From Nitzschia sp. DOCU1 (taxonomy: Eukaryota; Bacillariophyta; Bacillariophyceae; Bacillariales; Bacillariaceae), in NCBI GenBank assembly GCA_951394045.1, contig OX596001.1, forward strand, positions 930,001-994,000: a stretch of DNA of 64,000 bases. Direction: 5' to 3'. Under the pieces are notes generated by a model, which saw nothing but the letters and a program-made list of their open reading frames with translations, had not been told where the DNA came from and did no database searches. The translations under genes and the position numbers were made by a program. Below, one piece after another: positions 33,001 to 42,258 of the stretch (positions are counted from its first letter, which is position 1; each line of letters starts with the position of its first letter).

Positions 33001-34333
33001 CGGGATTCATCTTGATTGGGGTAGCGCTAGCAGAGCAGGCGCTGGCTCTTCGTCTGATGGTGAATACGGTGTTGGAGCAGTAAGTTGCCTCGCCGCGTCA
33101 CTCGGAGGGGGGTACCACGGCTTGTCTGCGGGAACAACATATGACGAGAGTGGTGCTTGCTTTGAGGATGACTTAAAGTATATGGACGGCAGCAGAGTCG
33201 TTGCGGGTACAACGGCAGGGGATCTTCGTGTTTGGTCTGTGAAAGATGTTTATTCATCTCTACGCGCGGCCAAGAATGAAGAAGCCGAGGGTGGCAGCAC
33301 CAAGGCTCTCATAGGCAGCAGCAGTGCTTTGACAAGGCTAAAGTTCTCATTAAGGGGGAGGGCGTTGTCTGGCCACCGGGGGGGAGTCACTTGTATTGAC
33401 GTTCCCTCCCAAGTATACCGACCTGATTCATTGATCTCCGGGGGTGCTGATGGTATGATCAAGCTTTGGTCGCTAAGACCCCCCGCCAGTGGCCGTAGAC
33501 AGGCTACGGTGGCTGACAGTGATGGAAATAGAGAGCAGCGGGGCCGAGGTGGTGACGCCTTAAGCGTTCTGAGCGGCCACAGTGGTCGAATTTCGTGTGT
33601 AAAAACTGCTTGGCATGGGGACAGACTGATTAGCGGAGGCGCAGATCAGACTATTCGCGTCTGGGATCTCGCTGCCGCCGGAAAGTGTATCAATATCTTG
33701 TCCGGCCATGGTGGATGGGTTACTCATTTGCGCTATTGGGGCCCAAACACGATTATTTCAGGGTCAACTGATCGCACGATGGCACTTTGGGACGCAAGGG
33801 TCTCCCTTGCTCCCCTGTTCATGTTACGATACCACGACGCTCCCATTTCTGACATCCTTATCGGGTTGAGAACAGATCCTGTGGCTGTTAGCGCAGCTGC
33901 AGACGGGTCCATAGCTGCATGGGATTTCAGGGTGCTATCACAAACTCTGGGAGAGAACAAATCTTCTGTCGTCGGTACTCAAGATGGAACCTGCAAAGTT
34001 GTTCGGAACCCGCGGATGCCTATGAAACACGGCAACTCTGGGGACGCTGATAAAGTGGCTGCTGGTCCTGTTTTACTTTGCCGGAATGTCATCAACCCAG
34101 CAAGCTCTATACTCAGCGTGAGTACGGACGCGGTTGTAAGAGAGTGGGACATCAGTAGCGGTGAGTTGGTGGATGCAAGTCCAACAGGGCACTGCGACGC
34201 CGTTTCAGCTTTCCTCCCGTGCAGGCAAGATATAGGAATCACCAATGAAAGCGACTACACGTCAAGTGGCACGATTACAGCGTCACTGGACGGTACAGTC
34301 CGTGTGCGACGGCTAAAGAATTCGAACCAATAG
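27077..34333 (+). CDS. Giant DENN domain / WD40 protein, SCD1-like
   Basis: Single uninterrupted exon, 2418 residues; the ATG at 27077 is the first in frame (a GTG lies upstream). Order of regions: a highly charged Arg/Asp/Ser-rich N-terminus (1-430) with five SxYSR-type repeats; a C2-like beta region (about 450-780, beginning AFSVTVRLVSAIDLP); uDENN (about 836-975, VVLEQFPP, SFSWFVIA); cDENN (about 1008-1205, LWVPMGICLTSSLPI, GLNFILSAVLTECKILIHS, FSWSLPYIPILP); dDENN-like (about 1235-1380); an acidic linker; and WD40 repeats (about 1930-2418, such as LISGGADQTIRVWDLA). DENN domains act as Rab GTPase exchange factors. The DENN-then-WD40 order is that of plant SCD1, which acts in clathrin-dependent traffic and cytokinesis; a similar role is inferred. 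Its stop is 94 bp from the convergent aldolase stop. Confidence 0.87.
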   Translation: MSARSLRDTDGSRPWRTSDHDHDDEPSRVERRPRRDTMPDPKRPSTRPARQSSAPGGATEINHEDEIERIREMRARRLRKERGDAATALSDSPVSINDAANRERRREREMQRQARPSNVAPSTFRSTPNISRRELEDAGLVRRDRRPKRDSESGEAPAPTRVQSEFAQTGRRSDDGSAYSRSRRERLDRLTTDEDVLSAYSRARRERQAKDDDDNSAYSRTRRDRDRPRERLDIDDDSSSYSRSKPNKDHDDNDTTSAYSRSSEKSNPRGAPRRPRPTKSTATSDAVEPSKDRQPPGRRNTGGDDLAKAAAGARTIERRRVPPARAKSADQDLLAMDLKRRGKDDLNDQRNREIPTTKKPEREQQTGLLRSTDLTTRLRERREARAAEREAKLDLKEGSTASADLESEVERRLARRKSNDDTLEGMRTALSTGSIQDLELTSLESPGESYQNAFSVTVRLVSAIDLPQNVAANTPLCPVVKVGFLRMPPGGTNVSEAIMSRLGNNSVENVRSARVRSTTFKIMSKRDNGTLDFYQELRWDNLVQPEQVALFFEISARAVRTPINHDQSPGALHGQDALAPPQPTKRISTMAAAASPKPAVDIMASSEKLEPVRNLQKTASGSEDDLGGTFRSLWRKATTRKPAELEAAEAAAAVARMLVEQDKPLSGNEAHGIADNVTPGNTLHSSKLSFAPYANFDVALRRKDRTTTGSALTKDVRLGTLVVPLAQLPLQTVGPSSGMATMEKWFPLDPVDGIDLIHRKKQPSLRLEISVARPETMNDIENNLDLQPHLVPVSAAKSPNSSLQGTSLQESKEYSKVELSAEKNSSNSREPVLEPGVVDFIAVVGCKDIGTQKNDNGSKGWVESTPECVVLEQFPPDNSYHVLSGRKALMPEMVQWFCFPEGTRLWRGIGPPSHADLNLKRFSASSPPSVASSIAAFDACLNCTTSFSWFVIASNSDEYGSKLVKTYGAVIRFYAPAPAGVDPKQEDFAQTIFKGSKATPTGRANTKRLWVPMGICLTSSLPIVGVMEAMLLRLCEDLVLKIGSDSGTLTNLTDVHKALAQIILKYQRPIAGAVNCSVPFLSGDRFLLSLPPPTCLPPLPHGKAIVSACRLLGAEGLNFILSAVLTECKILIHSQEIADIAMVAEVVTALIYPFSWSLPYIPILPVGMLEFVEAPLSYMLGIPSHSLRLMDPQALDDVVVIDLDSGFSSGYLDGKRPLKVGPSKSPPPLPSQMATSISKAVYKLLRAEEELDEQFGMATVADQHSLPRLEAETLAEREFRVSVAVEVCGLLRGYQECLGPVFNRDKFLKIAPALFEDRRDHKSGGVGLGNRGRGFGTMISPRSKRFLSLLVNTQNFHQLLESLESEDVTFFHEVMETFEDSEKFSSRTGENSSRAEKALTHLVKTLQKAEDKVPTYRVDKGNGVDDILDSEDEFFFDDDGDLMTSEFPLEEELALGDPDMTVSFTSSLLQPTEYSVGSSSLAENSVESASEYAAQLEKSPWRYVQLFDLTSTDHGVLESVTQEVQPVSLRQAIGDRRYRAWEAARDQKEENDIDLAFEQQHLGVSKQGISLDLTALISSASTGDVDVLPASPSSAAFRKTSSNPEQQRLMDAKDRDIIRRCLDRAHERIDPVRRHAEDCGNPFLENGRDLLGEAENALRNPSAQQFLLSILAQRSRLENQRARATRRQSVSQQASVSRLDNVAFECLIRLSCAILDSSMEYKEYETAYRLLTVTAGFITFNESKGREDPSSKDHGSNHAVTMTSKLGLHPIFADLALWDAVWNVHIKSKLEQVSDIESDEDMGEDHDEVEYESAVATLYEMMGYGIPGEELSRFAMRVSENKGWFSDDRGRQLLLLARRITVRRDQTESAQTGGNAGIEIMARSQDGDESSLNITKTANTPQAQWSDISWCHPAAPTPQMMTGLSVHSVSGVEYMKRSPITSVASFGHSVFVTGGLDGSVFLAHEVDTPEKNGVHGIHLDWGSASRAGAGSSSDGEYGVGAVSCLAASLGGGYHGLSAGTTYDESGACFEDDLKYMDGSRVVAGTTAGDLRVWSVKDVYSSLRAAKNEEAEGGSTKALIGSSSALTRLKFSLRGRALSGHRGGVTCIDVPSQVYRPDSLISGGADGMIKLWSLRPPASGRRQATVADSDGNREQRGRGGDALSVLSGHSGRISCVKTAWHGDRLISGGADQTIRVWDLAAAGKCINILSGHGGWVTHLRYWGPNTIISGSTDRTMALWDARVSLAPLFMLRYHDAPISDILIGLRTDPVAVSAAADGSIAAWDFRVLSQTLGENKSSVVGTQDGTCKVVRNPRMPMKHGNSGDADKVAAGPVLLCRNVINPASSILSVSTDAVVREWDISSGELVDASPTGHCDAVSAFLPCRQDIGITNESDYTSSGTITASLDGTVRVRRLKNSNQ

Positions 34334-34427
34334 TATTCAGTAATTTCCCTGCCTCGCTAACGTAAGGCAATCCTTTGCACTTTGTTTGTGTATTAGTCTA
34401 GTAGATTAATTATTGAATTATAGAATC

Positions 34428-35699
34428 TTAGTTCAGAACGTTCACGCACTTCAGGTCTTCAGCGGCCTGGCACAAACGAGCAGCCATCATTTCCTCTCCA
34501 GAACGAAGACACATTCGCGGGTCATAGTACTTCTTGTTTGGCTTGTCTTCGCCCTCGGGATTTCCAATCTGGCCTTGGAGGTAGTCGTGGTACTTAGCTT
34601 CATACGCGCGGACACCGTCCCAGAAAGCCCATTGAGTGTCGGTGTCAATGTTCATCTTGATAACACCGGCCTCAATTGCGTATTGGATATCTTCGACAGA
34701 GGATCCCGAACCTCCATGGAACACAAACTTCATGGGCTTGTCATCTCCATTTCCGAGCTTCTCGGAGATGTACTTCTGCGTGTTGTGCAGAATAATAGGC
34801 TTAAGCTCGACGTTTCCAGGAGCGTAGACTCCATGGACGTTTCCGAAGGAAGCCGCACACGTGAAAGCGGCGCCCGGAACTTTCGAAAGTTGCTCGTAAG
34901 CGTAGTAAACTTCCTCGGGTTGGGTGTAAAGACGGGAGGAGTCAACGTCACTGTTGTCCACACCATCCTCTTCTCCTCCTGTAACTCCAAGCTCGAACTC
35001 GAGAAGAATATCCAATTTGGCGAATTTCTCCATGTATTCCTTGCAGATGGCAATATTTTCTTCGAGCGGCTCTTCAGAAAGGTCAAGCATGTGCGAGGAA
35101 AAGAGTGGTTCGCCATGGAGCTTGTAGTGCTCCTCGCTGGCGGCGAGAAGGCCATCGATCCATGGCAACCACGCCTTCTGGCAATGGTCGGTGTGAAGAA
35201 CAACGGGAACATTGTAAAGGGCAGCTACCTCACGGACATGCTTCGCCGCAGCAATGGTACCGGCGATGGACGCCTTATCGTTGGTATTGTCGGCGGCCTT
35301 TCCTGCAATGAATTGTCCTCCACCCTTCGAGAAAGTAACCATGATCGGTCCACCGTACTTCTTGGCGGCTTCCATGCACGCATTGATGGAGTTGGTTCCT
35401 ACAACATTCACACCGGGAATGGCAAATCCTTCTTTCTTGGCATGGTCCAAAAGGTCAACAAGTGCCTTGCCGGTGATAACACCCGGCTTAACTGAGGCGG
35501 GAAGTTTGGCAAACGCCTGCAAAGTTCGTGTGAGAAGAGAAGCTTCTTTTAACCTTCAATCAAAGCCACGTATTCTTACCTTTTTCTCAGTCTCAGCCTT
35601 GGTGCTCATCTGCAGAGGAGCAGAATGGCGAGTGAGAGTTGCTCCTGGGGCAAAGGCAACCGCTGGGGCAACAAGGAGGAAGGCAGACGAAAGCTTCAT
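34428..35699 (-). CDS. FBA: Plastid class II fructose-bisphosphate aldolase
   Basis: Exons 35699-35580 and 35516-34428 join in phase to 402 residues, split by a 63-bp intron. Exon 1 (40 residues) is the presequence: a signal peptide ending in VAFAP, the classical diatom plastid motif, then a short Ser/Thr/Arg-rich transit part. Exon 2 is the whole zinc-dependent class IIA enzyme: zinc-binding His in LHTDHCQK, GGQF, ELGVTGGEEDG, SFGNVHGVY, FHGGSGS and NIDTDTQ. It splits fructose-1,6-bisphosphate (and forms it in the Calvin cycle) in the stroma. Diatoms have several plastid aldolases of this class; which paralogue this is cannot be decided without comparison. A long antisense open frame (34413-35495) is a codon-bias shadow. 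Confidence 0.96.
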
Positions 35700-36456
35700 G
35701 GTTCCTAGGGTTTAGTTTTCCTAATGGCAAAAGTATGTCAACAGTGGAAATGCAACGATGGCGATCTTCGTATTGCATCTTCTGGGCGACATACGTCAGA
35801 ACCGAATCGATGTACGAGATTTGACCACATGCTGTCGCACTTGTTTGCCCACATCACCATACACGGTGTAGTGTGTCCTGGTTTCGCCTTATTATTCATC
35901 TATAAAATACTGTTATCTTGGAGCGCGCGTCGTTACGTACGTACCCGACGAGCGAGGCGTGGCGTGCGGCAGACGACATGGCGTTCTTGCGTTAGTGTTC
36001 GACAGCCGGTACTGAAGTAGTCCAGAAGGTCAGCCTGCCAGCCCCCTTGCTTCGGACGGAAGGAATGAAGAATCGAATCGAATCAATCGAACGAAATGAG
36101 GAATAGGAAAGCTAAGCAAGTCGAAGGGGTCGGATATCCTATTCCGCGGCGATACGGTAGAGGCAGGCAGGTCGCTGCCATTATTGCCATGACTAATAGT
36201 TAAAGCAGCAAACGGAGCACGCTATCCCGTTGCTAGCAACTACCTTGACGATCCATCACTTCGTGCGTGCTACCTAGGATAGCCTCCCGCTGGGAGGAAT
36301 ACTTTTGCAGCACAGTCTTTGACTGAAATCTGACTGACACGTACTACTACTAATGTAGGCGGTGGTGGTTACAGTAGGTACCTGTGTCGCAAGTTGACAT
36401 TGGTGGCACCATGGAGTTCTGGATGATCTATGGTCGATGGCAGAAAGACATCGTTG
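35700..36456. other. Spacer upstream of aldolase, no gene recognised
   Basis: Holds the aldolase promoter on its left side and the 3' flank of the ORMDL gene on its right. A segment near 36200-36260 (TAAAGCAGC...GCTATCC...TAGCAACTACC) is similar to one at about 41550-41600. No coding signal is seen. Confidence 0.45.
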
Positions 36457-37125
36457 TTATTCTTCCTTCTGCGTGTAGTCGTCAATTCCAGTAGTCCGAT
36501 TGATCCCAAAAATTCTGACTCCATTCATGAGTGGAAGCTTGGCAAAGATATGTACCGACCACAACGCAACATTTGCCACGCAGACATCGTAGCGGTAGTT
36601 TGAAAAATGACAAGCCGCGTAACAGAGCAGCGTCGGCACGATCGTGAGAGCCCTTTTGACTCCCACTGTTCTAGGTCTTCCTTCCAGTTGCTCCCAGAGA
36701 GTCATGGCTGCCATTTCCCCTTGATCATCAAAGTACGACCCTTTCATCCAATGCAAATAGGTGATCGTGACTAAACAGTGTACTGCATTTGTGACGGTCC
36801 AGCTCCAGAACAGCGGGATGGTCTCGACTGTATCAAGCACTGCCAGCACCAGAACTTGAAACACGGCAACCCCACCCAGATAAACGAACAGGAACTCGCC
36901 CCGCTCCAGCCAGTCTGTATGCCACTGTCGAGCAAGCTCGAAGGGCAAGAGGTCGTCTCCCCCTTGTCCAAACATGCCGGAGTAAGATCGTGGAATATCG
37001 CGAGAGTTCATTCGTGGACGATTAGGCGTGGGCGCGTTGCCCTTCTTTGGCGAGGCCTTCTTTGGCGAGGATCGAAGGGGCGACGAGGGCGCCGGAGTGG
37101 CGGTTGTCGTGGATACCATGGTCAT
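36457..37125 (-). CDS. ORMDL: ORMDL-family ER membrane protein
   Basis: Single exon, 222 residues. After a Pro/Ser/Lys-rich N-terminus of about 60 residues it follows the ORMDL pattern: a first pair of spans (FLFVYLGGVAVFQVLVLAVL, then LFWSWTVTNAVHCLVTITYL), the HWMKGSYFDDQGEM loop, LWEQLEGRPRTVGVKRALTIVPTLLCY, a second pair of spans, and the diagnostic KLPLMNGVRIFGINR end. ORMDL proteins sit in the ER membrane and restrain serine palmitoyltransferase, the first enzyme of sphingolipid synthesis. The N-terminal extension is longer than in the roughly 153-residue animal proteins; the position equivalent to animal MNSRG is preserved as MNSRDIPRS. Confidence 0.93.
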   Translation of the reverse strand: MTMVSTTTATPAPSSPLRSSPKKASPKKGNAPTPNRPRMNSRDIPRSYSGMFGQGGDDLLPFELARQWHTDWLERGEFLFVYLGGVAVFQVLVLAVLDTVETIPLFWSWTVTNAVHCLVTITYLHWMKGSYFDDQGEMAAMTLWEQLEGRPRTVGVKRALTIVPTLLCYAACHFSNYRYDVCVANVALWSVHIFAKLPLMNGVRIFGINRTTGIDDYTQKEE

Positions 37126-37646
37126 CTGTGCTTTGGCGTCGACGGGTCAAAATTCGAAGGAACAAAAGAGGACAGGACTCCCGGTATCGTACTAGGACTT
37201 CACAGTTTGTTTCCTCCTCCCTCTCGTCATTGCCGTGAGAGCATCAATCGATCCCCTTCTTGGGAGCTCTCCCGGGCGGGCGCGTCGATGCGGACGCCGT
37301 GTTGTCTCCACGCGCGCAACGCGGCTTTGGCTACCTCTCGTGAAAGTCAGTAGCATTTCAACCAAAAGGGCGTAAGCCGATGCCCCACCGGGTGCACAGC
37401 CTCCGATTTCTTTAACTGAGACACGAATCACATACACTAAAAAATTGAACTTAGCCGGCGCGCGTCAAGTCTTGTGTCCTCGCGCGTTTCAGCGGTCACG
37501 GTCATTCCAGCGAAGACTGCAATAATAGTAGGGGGGACGTTCCCTATTCGTTTCGGCACGACGGCCAACAAAGATCTCTCACATGGCAAAGAGCCAAAGC
37601 AAGTATCAACGTCTTCATTCAAATTTTCTTTTGACCCGATTCCAAG
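37126..37646. promoter_or_regulatory. Divergent promoter region of ORMDL and ADF genes
   Basis: A 521-bp spacer between divergent starts. No gene and no named motif recognised. It includes two CGCGCG-rich patches near 37274-37320 and 37458-37490. Confidence 0.4.
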
Positions 37647-38275
37647 ATGGTATGTTGCAGTGGACGGGGATAGCGATCTTCAACGGGGCAGGCCTGAAGG
37701 CTACGTTGTGTGCTTGTGACGTTTCATCTAGTTGCCGATGATGGCAGTTGGATCCACAGTGTGCCCGCGTCGCCCGGACGACAAACGATTTGCTTGGATG
37801 TTGCCGCCTCCTTACTAACGCGCGTTGTCCCTACTTTTGCTCTATCCAGGCCACCGGTGTAGTTGTTGACGACGAAGTTGCGAGCACCTTCCAAGGGTTC
37901 AAGCTCCAATCACCTGGGTTTAAGCTCCGATACTATATCTATGAAATTGTGGACAAGAAGACAATCAAGATTGAGAAGTCGGGGGATCGTGCCAAGACGT
38001 ACGAGGATTTCTGCGCGGATCTCCCTGAGAACGACTGCCGCTATGGACTGATCGACCTCGAATTCAACTCCGACGATGGACGTCCGACCTCCAAACTAGT
38101 TTTCATCACTTGGAACCCCGACTCTGGCTCCATTCGCAACAAAATGCTTTACAGTGGATCAAAGGAGGCCATCAAGACTGCTTTGACTGGGGTCGGAATC
38201 CACATCAACGCAACGGACCGCGCTGAGTTGGACTTGGAGTCCTCGGTCTTGCCTGTAGTCAAGAAGTTTGCTTAA
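37647..38275 (+). CDS. ADF: Actin-depolymerising factor / cofilin
   Basis: The first coding exon is just the ATG (37647-37649), followed by a 200-bp intron (GTATGT donor, TATCCAG acceptor). Exon 2 (37850-38275) then begins ATGVVVDDEV and completes a 142-residue ADF-homology domain. Family landmarks are FQGFKL, RYYIYEI, RYGLIDLEF, LVFITWNPDSGSIRNKMLYSGSKEA (actin-binding long helix) and GIHINATDRAEL. ADF/cofilin severs and depolymerises actin filaments. The frame upstream of exon 2 has no usable start, whereas the ATG|GTATGT site gives exactly the expected N-terminus. The regulatory Ser usually near residue 3-6 is Thr (MATG). Confidence 0.94.
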
Positions 38276-39382
38276 ACGCCAGCTTGGAACTCAAATTAGC
38301 GTGTAAATTCAATCTTCCTCTTTTTCTTCTAATGCGATGGTGACCGGAAGACGCTGAAGAATCCCCCATTTCCTGGTTCTAGAGATTGCTCAAACTTCCG
38401 ACCTGCCACCGACCGTCGTTATGTACAAACTGTATTTGTGGGATACCAGGTACGGCGGTCGCTTCAAGCCAAAGTAGGTACAGGACCATGACAGTAGGCT
38501 AGGCTTACCGCTGTTTCTTCTGTAGCTGTTTTGAAGGCCTTGTCGTTGGAGGGATAGCAGTTATACGATTGCTGCTTTTCAGACGATTAGTGTTGAGACA
38601 AGCCTCTCCAAATAATGCTGTCTTGCTGTTGTTTCGGGTAATATTACCACCATGTTTGGTTCTGACTGCTGCACTATTCAATTTTCTCATCAACCAAGTA
38701 CAAGTACTGCCGATCGCAGTACTCTAGAACGTTGCATGCAGGTGCCTCTCTACTACCGCCAGAGAGACATCTTATGGCGCGGCAAAGACGACGACTACCG
38801 GGTAGACTCAAATTACTACCATGTGCACGACATGACGGCAGTCTCGCACAGTACAGTATGTCCCATATGTACCTGGTATCATATCATTTATGGTATGTAC
38901 TCTACCTAGTCAGTCTATCCACGAAGGCTTGTTTCTTTGTTCTTACGTACAATGTTTACTAATATACGCATTGCCTCCTCTACAGTCAGTCAGAACTGTC
39001 ATTTTATACTTGTATCATACGAGTACCTTATTATCTATTTCTACTCGCATCGTACTATCGTATCGTTGATGTAGAATGCATTTCATGTTTTTTGTGGGGC
39101 AAGTGCATGGATTCAACGTGGAACGCCCTTGGCCAACCTCCAGACGAGAAGCGCACTGTTACCGCTGTTACTAACAACGGATGAGCGAGCCCGCTATCGC
39201 ATCGGCATGATCCACATGATCCACGTGAAGACCGCGTACCAGGTATCGTACTGCGTTTCATGTACCAGGTACCTGCATCACAGCAACAATAGCGCTTTAT
39301 CTTACCACCCGACCACAGGCGGTCTTGATCTTTGACATCGTTGTTAGTAACGTAGCATTGAAGCATTGCACACGCCTTTACA
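38276..39382. other. 1.1 kb spacer with repeated TACC(A/T)GGTA motif
   Basis: No gene recognised. Copies of the ACCAGGTA/TACCTGGTA core occur near 38447, 38872, 39240 and 39266. The right side should contain the promoter of the ribosomal protein gene. Confidence 0.45.
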
Positions 39383-39839
39383 ATGGTCTTCACAAGTTTA
39401 ACAGACTTATCAGATGCCCAGAAAGAGGAGCTTGTTGCTTCTCTTTCTTGTCTGGTTATCGGCGGAAATGATCTGACCGCAGAAAAATTGTCCCAAGTGG
39501 CGACTGCTTCGGGCAACTCTGTGTCCGATGCCGTGGCGGCCTTGTTCGTCGGTGTTGTTAGCAAGGCTCCAAAGGGCATCGAAGCATTTACGCCCCCACC
39601 AGGCGGCGGTGGCGGCGGAGGAGGGTGAGTAGTGATATTATAGAGTTTTTCCAAAGTTGACTTTCGTTTACGGATTGTATTTGTCTAACTATGCCTTATT
39701 TGTCAGTGGCGGCGGTGGCGGAGCGGCCGCAGCGGCAAAGGAGGAGGTGAAGGAAGAAGAGGAGGAGGAGGAAGCCGACCTTGGCGGAGGAATGGATATG
39801 TTTGGTGGTGGCGACGGCGGTGGCGGCGGCGACTATTAG
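39383..39839 (+). CDS. RPP1: 60S acidic ribosomal protein P1
   Basis: Exons 39383-39624 and 39707-39839 (82-bp intron) join in phase to 124 residues. The N-terminal dimerisation domain (SDAQKEELVASLSCLVIGGNDLTAEKL..., VSDAVAALFVGVV) is typical of P1. A Gly-rich hinge, split by the intron in the middle of the poly-Gly run, leads to AAAAAKEEVKEEEEEEE. The stalk protein recruits translation GTPases to the large subunit. The extreme C-terminus is unusual: LGGGMDMFGGG and a Gly-rich end with DY, instead of the SDDDMGFGLFD seen in animals, fungi and plants. The family call is secure. Confidence 0.95.
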
Positions 39840-40212
39840 CTTCTTTCTTTGTGCCATGCACATCCCTTTCGCCCCACGCTTTCTGTAAGAATTCTCCCCA
39901 TAACAGTCTCTAGATTCGTTATCACGATGGGAGCTAGCCGCAGTGCCTTAGTCCTTCTAGGTGGGCTGGGAGTTAAAATAGGTCTCTAGTTTCAGCGATG
40001 TTGCTCGCCAGGCATGGAGTGTGTTGTGTCCATACGAAGGCAGGCGGAGATTGTGAGAGTTGGTTGCCTCGGCCCAGACAAAGTGGTGTTATTTGTTTGC
40101 GTTCGGCGTGCCTGGTAACTTTGAAACAAGCGGCACGTTGGGCTACTGCCGTTAATCAATCTGAACTATAGGTTTTACTCTGGGGATGACATATCCATGG
40201 TGCGACAAAGGT
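39840..40212. other. Convergent 3' spacer
   Basis: Lies between the stops of P1 and the minus-strand EF-hand gene. Nothing recognised. Confidence 0.5.
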
Positions 40213-41020
40213 TCAACGATAATAGTCGCCCCCCTTCTTCGCAGCGTTGTAAAGGTCATTCAGGGCTTGAGCTTTTTGCTTGTCGCCAGGCGATTGCATT
40301 TGATCTCGTTCCGCTTGTGCCGCCACGATGCTCATTTGTTGACTGTATTCTTGAAAGCTAACATAGCCGTCGCCATCGTGGTCGAAGTCATCAAACTTCG
40401 GGTAATCCTTTTCTGACAGTCCGGGGTAACTACTCAGATAGTTCTTCACATACATGTTGAATTCCGCTCGACTGATCCGGTCATCGCCGTCGATATCAGG
40501 CTGCTTAAACTCGTCGTAGTCACGTTGCAATGCCTCCAGCTCAGCTCTAGCTTCAGTAGTTCTAACCAAATCCTTTAGTTCTTCTGCCTGGGTTGCCAAT
40601 ACTTGATTCTGCTCACTGAGCTTGTAAACATCGTTATAGTATTGCGAGTAAAGCTGCTTTTGTTCCTTCTGGTGCTTCACCTTCAACTTCTTCGCAACCC
40701 TCTTCGAATGAAATTTGGCACCTAAGATCCAAGATACGCCACCAGTCAAAAGAATTCTGCCGATTCCACCCCCGCCAGCAACACCACCATCACTGGTGAA
40801 AACGTAAGCGTTAGCACGTCGCCGTACGAAAAGTCAGCAGGAAAAGACATCAAGCTTACCCCTTTGTTTGCCGACGTTCTGCGTAGTCATGGTAAAGGTT
40901 GTCTTGCTGGCCGTATTCACCGGCATAGTCGTTGTAATCACCGTAGTTGTAGTCATCATTCTGCGCCGTGCATATCGAGACTAAAAGTGTCACTAGCGTC
41001 AAACAACAAAAGAATTTCAT
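40213..41020 (-). CDS. Secreted EF-hand protein, diatom-type
   Basis: Exons 41020-40860 and 40792-40213 (67-bp intron) join in phase to 246 residues. The ATG at 41020 begins a signal peptide (MKFFCCLTLVTLLVSICTAQ), followed by a Tyr/Asp/Gly-rich segment ending DNLYHDYAERR. After the intron come a Gly-rich patch, a hydrophobic segment (GRILLTGGVSWILGAKF), a basic stretch, and a coiled coil with QLYSQYYNDVYKLSEQNQ. Two EF-hands follow, with loops DIDGDDRISRAEF (about 151-163) and DHDGDGYVSFQEY (about 190-202), both with calcium-ligand spacing. It is likely a calcium-responsive secreted or endomembrane protein. The next minus-strand gene (42259-42714) shares everything except the EF-hands. Confidence 0.85.
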
Positions 41021-42258
41021 GGCGGGCCAATATTGCACTGCTTATCGCTGGAATGCAATGTATTTCAAGTGTGAAAAGCGTGACTTTTGGTGAGGTTGTC
41101 AGGCAGCAAGAAGACAACAGAAATCGTGTCTACCGTTAGCTTGAAGCTTTGCACAAATCGGCCTCTACAATTTCTACAATCCTTTGCAATGGGACTATTT
41201 GCAGTTGTACTTTATCCTTGCAGCTCAAACGACCCATCGAGCCATCAGAAAAGATTGCGATCGAAGCGTTTGTGATGGTCGCTCCGACCGATCGCGATAC
41301 TGCGTTACACGTGGATGAAAAAATGGGGATTGAGATGGCCCGCCGCGACGCCGTCGTGGCGCGCGGGCGGATGTTGACACCGACCTACGATCGGCGAGAT
41401 CGATAATACCACCAGTAGTAACAAGAGCCGCACCGTCCGTCCGTCCGTACCCGGTATGTGTTTGGGGATGCAGATACTTAAGTTGGTGCATAGCAGTTAC
41501 GATACATACTCATGCGGAACTCAATATACTATCCTCCGTAGTTACTACTATTAAAGCAGCGAAAAAGTGCGTGCTATCCATTTAGCAGCTACCTGGACGA
41601 TTTTCCCTTCTTGTATAACGAGCCCGGTTTGTCTGTGTTGTATCGCATTGGGTCAACTTCTCTCATACTAGTAGCATATAGGAGATTCTTGGGGGCAGGC
41701 AGGTGTAGTATCGCCCCAACAAACGAAGAGATCGATCGTCAAATTACTTGCTAACTGGATGAGGATTGGCGGTTCAACAAGTTAAACACTCTTCGCTCGG
41801 TGGTAGACGATACAGTAGAAGGCCGACTAGACTTTCATGAAACGGCCGTGCCAAGGGTTGACCACCAGCATAATTCAATAAAGCACTAATAGAAGGTGTA
41901 ATAGAACGTGTTAGTTCTTAGAGGTTCCCTCGCTCCTAGAGCTAGCTAGAAAAGGTGGCCAGCGACTACGTGGGGGCGAACGCAAAAATTAGATTGGCCT
42001 CCTTCTCACTGATCATAATAAAGCTTCTAGTGCACAGCAGAACCTAGCGAAGACAACAATTGCAGCCGTCCCTGAGCAGGGGGTTGTCAACTGCAGGGTT
42101 TCGAATTCCTTGCTGATTGAAAAGAATGACTACTTTATGCATTCTAACAAGGATCCCATTCATCAATGGATCAGTAGGTGGGGTCGTGATGTAACGAAAA
42201 GTAGATTCGTATAGGTTGCACATTGATACCCAACCACGGCCATAAACTCGATTTTCCT
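41021..42258. other. 1.2 kb spacer between the two related secreted-protein genes
   Basis: No gene recognised. An ATTAAAGCAGC...GTGCTATCC...TAGCAGCTACCTGGACGAT segment near 41550-41600 resembles one near 36200-36260, suggesting a degenerate dispersed repeat. Confidence 0.45.

Noticed and set aside
34413..35495. A 360-codon plus-strand open frame opposite the aldolase gene
   Set aside because: It is fully antisense to a secure, highly conserved enzyme and has no family features; strong codon bias on the sense strand explains it.
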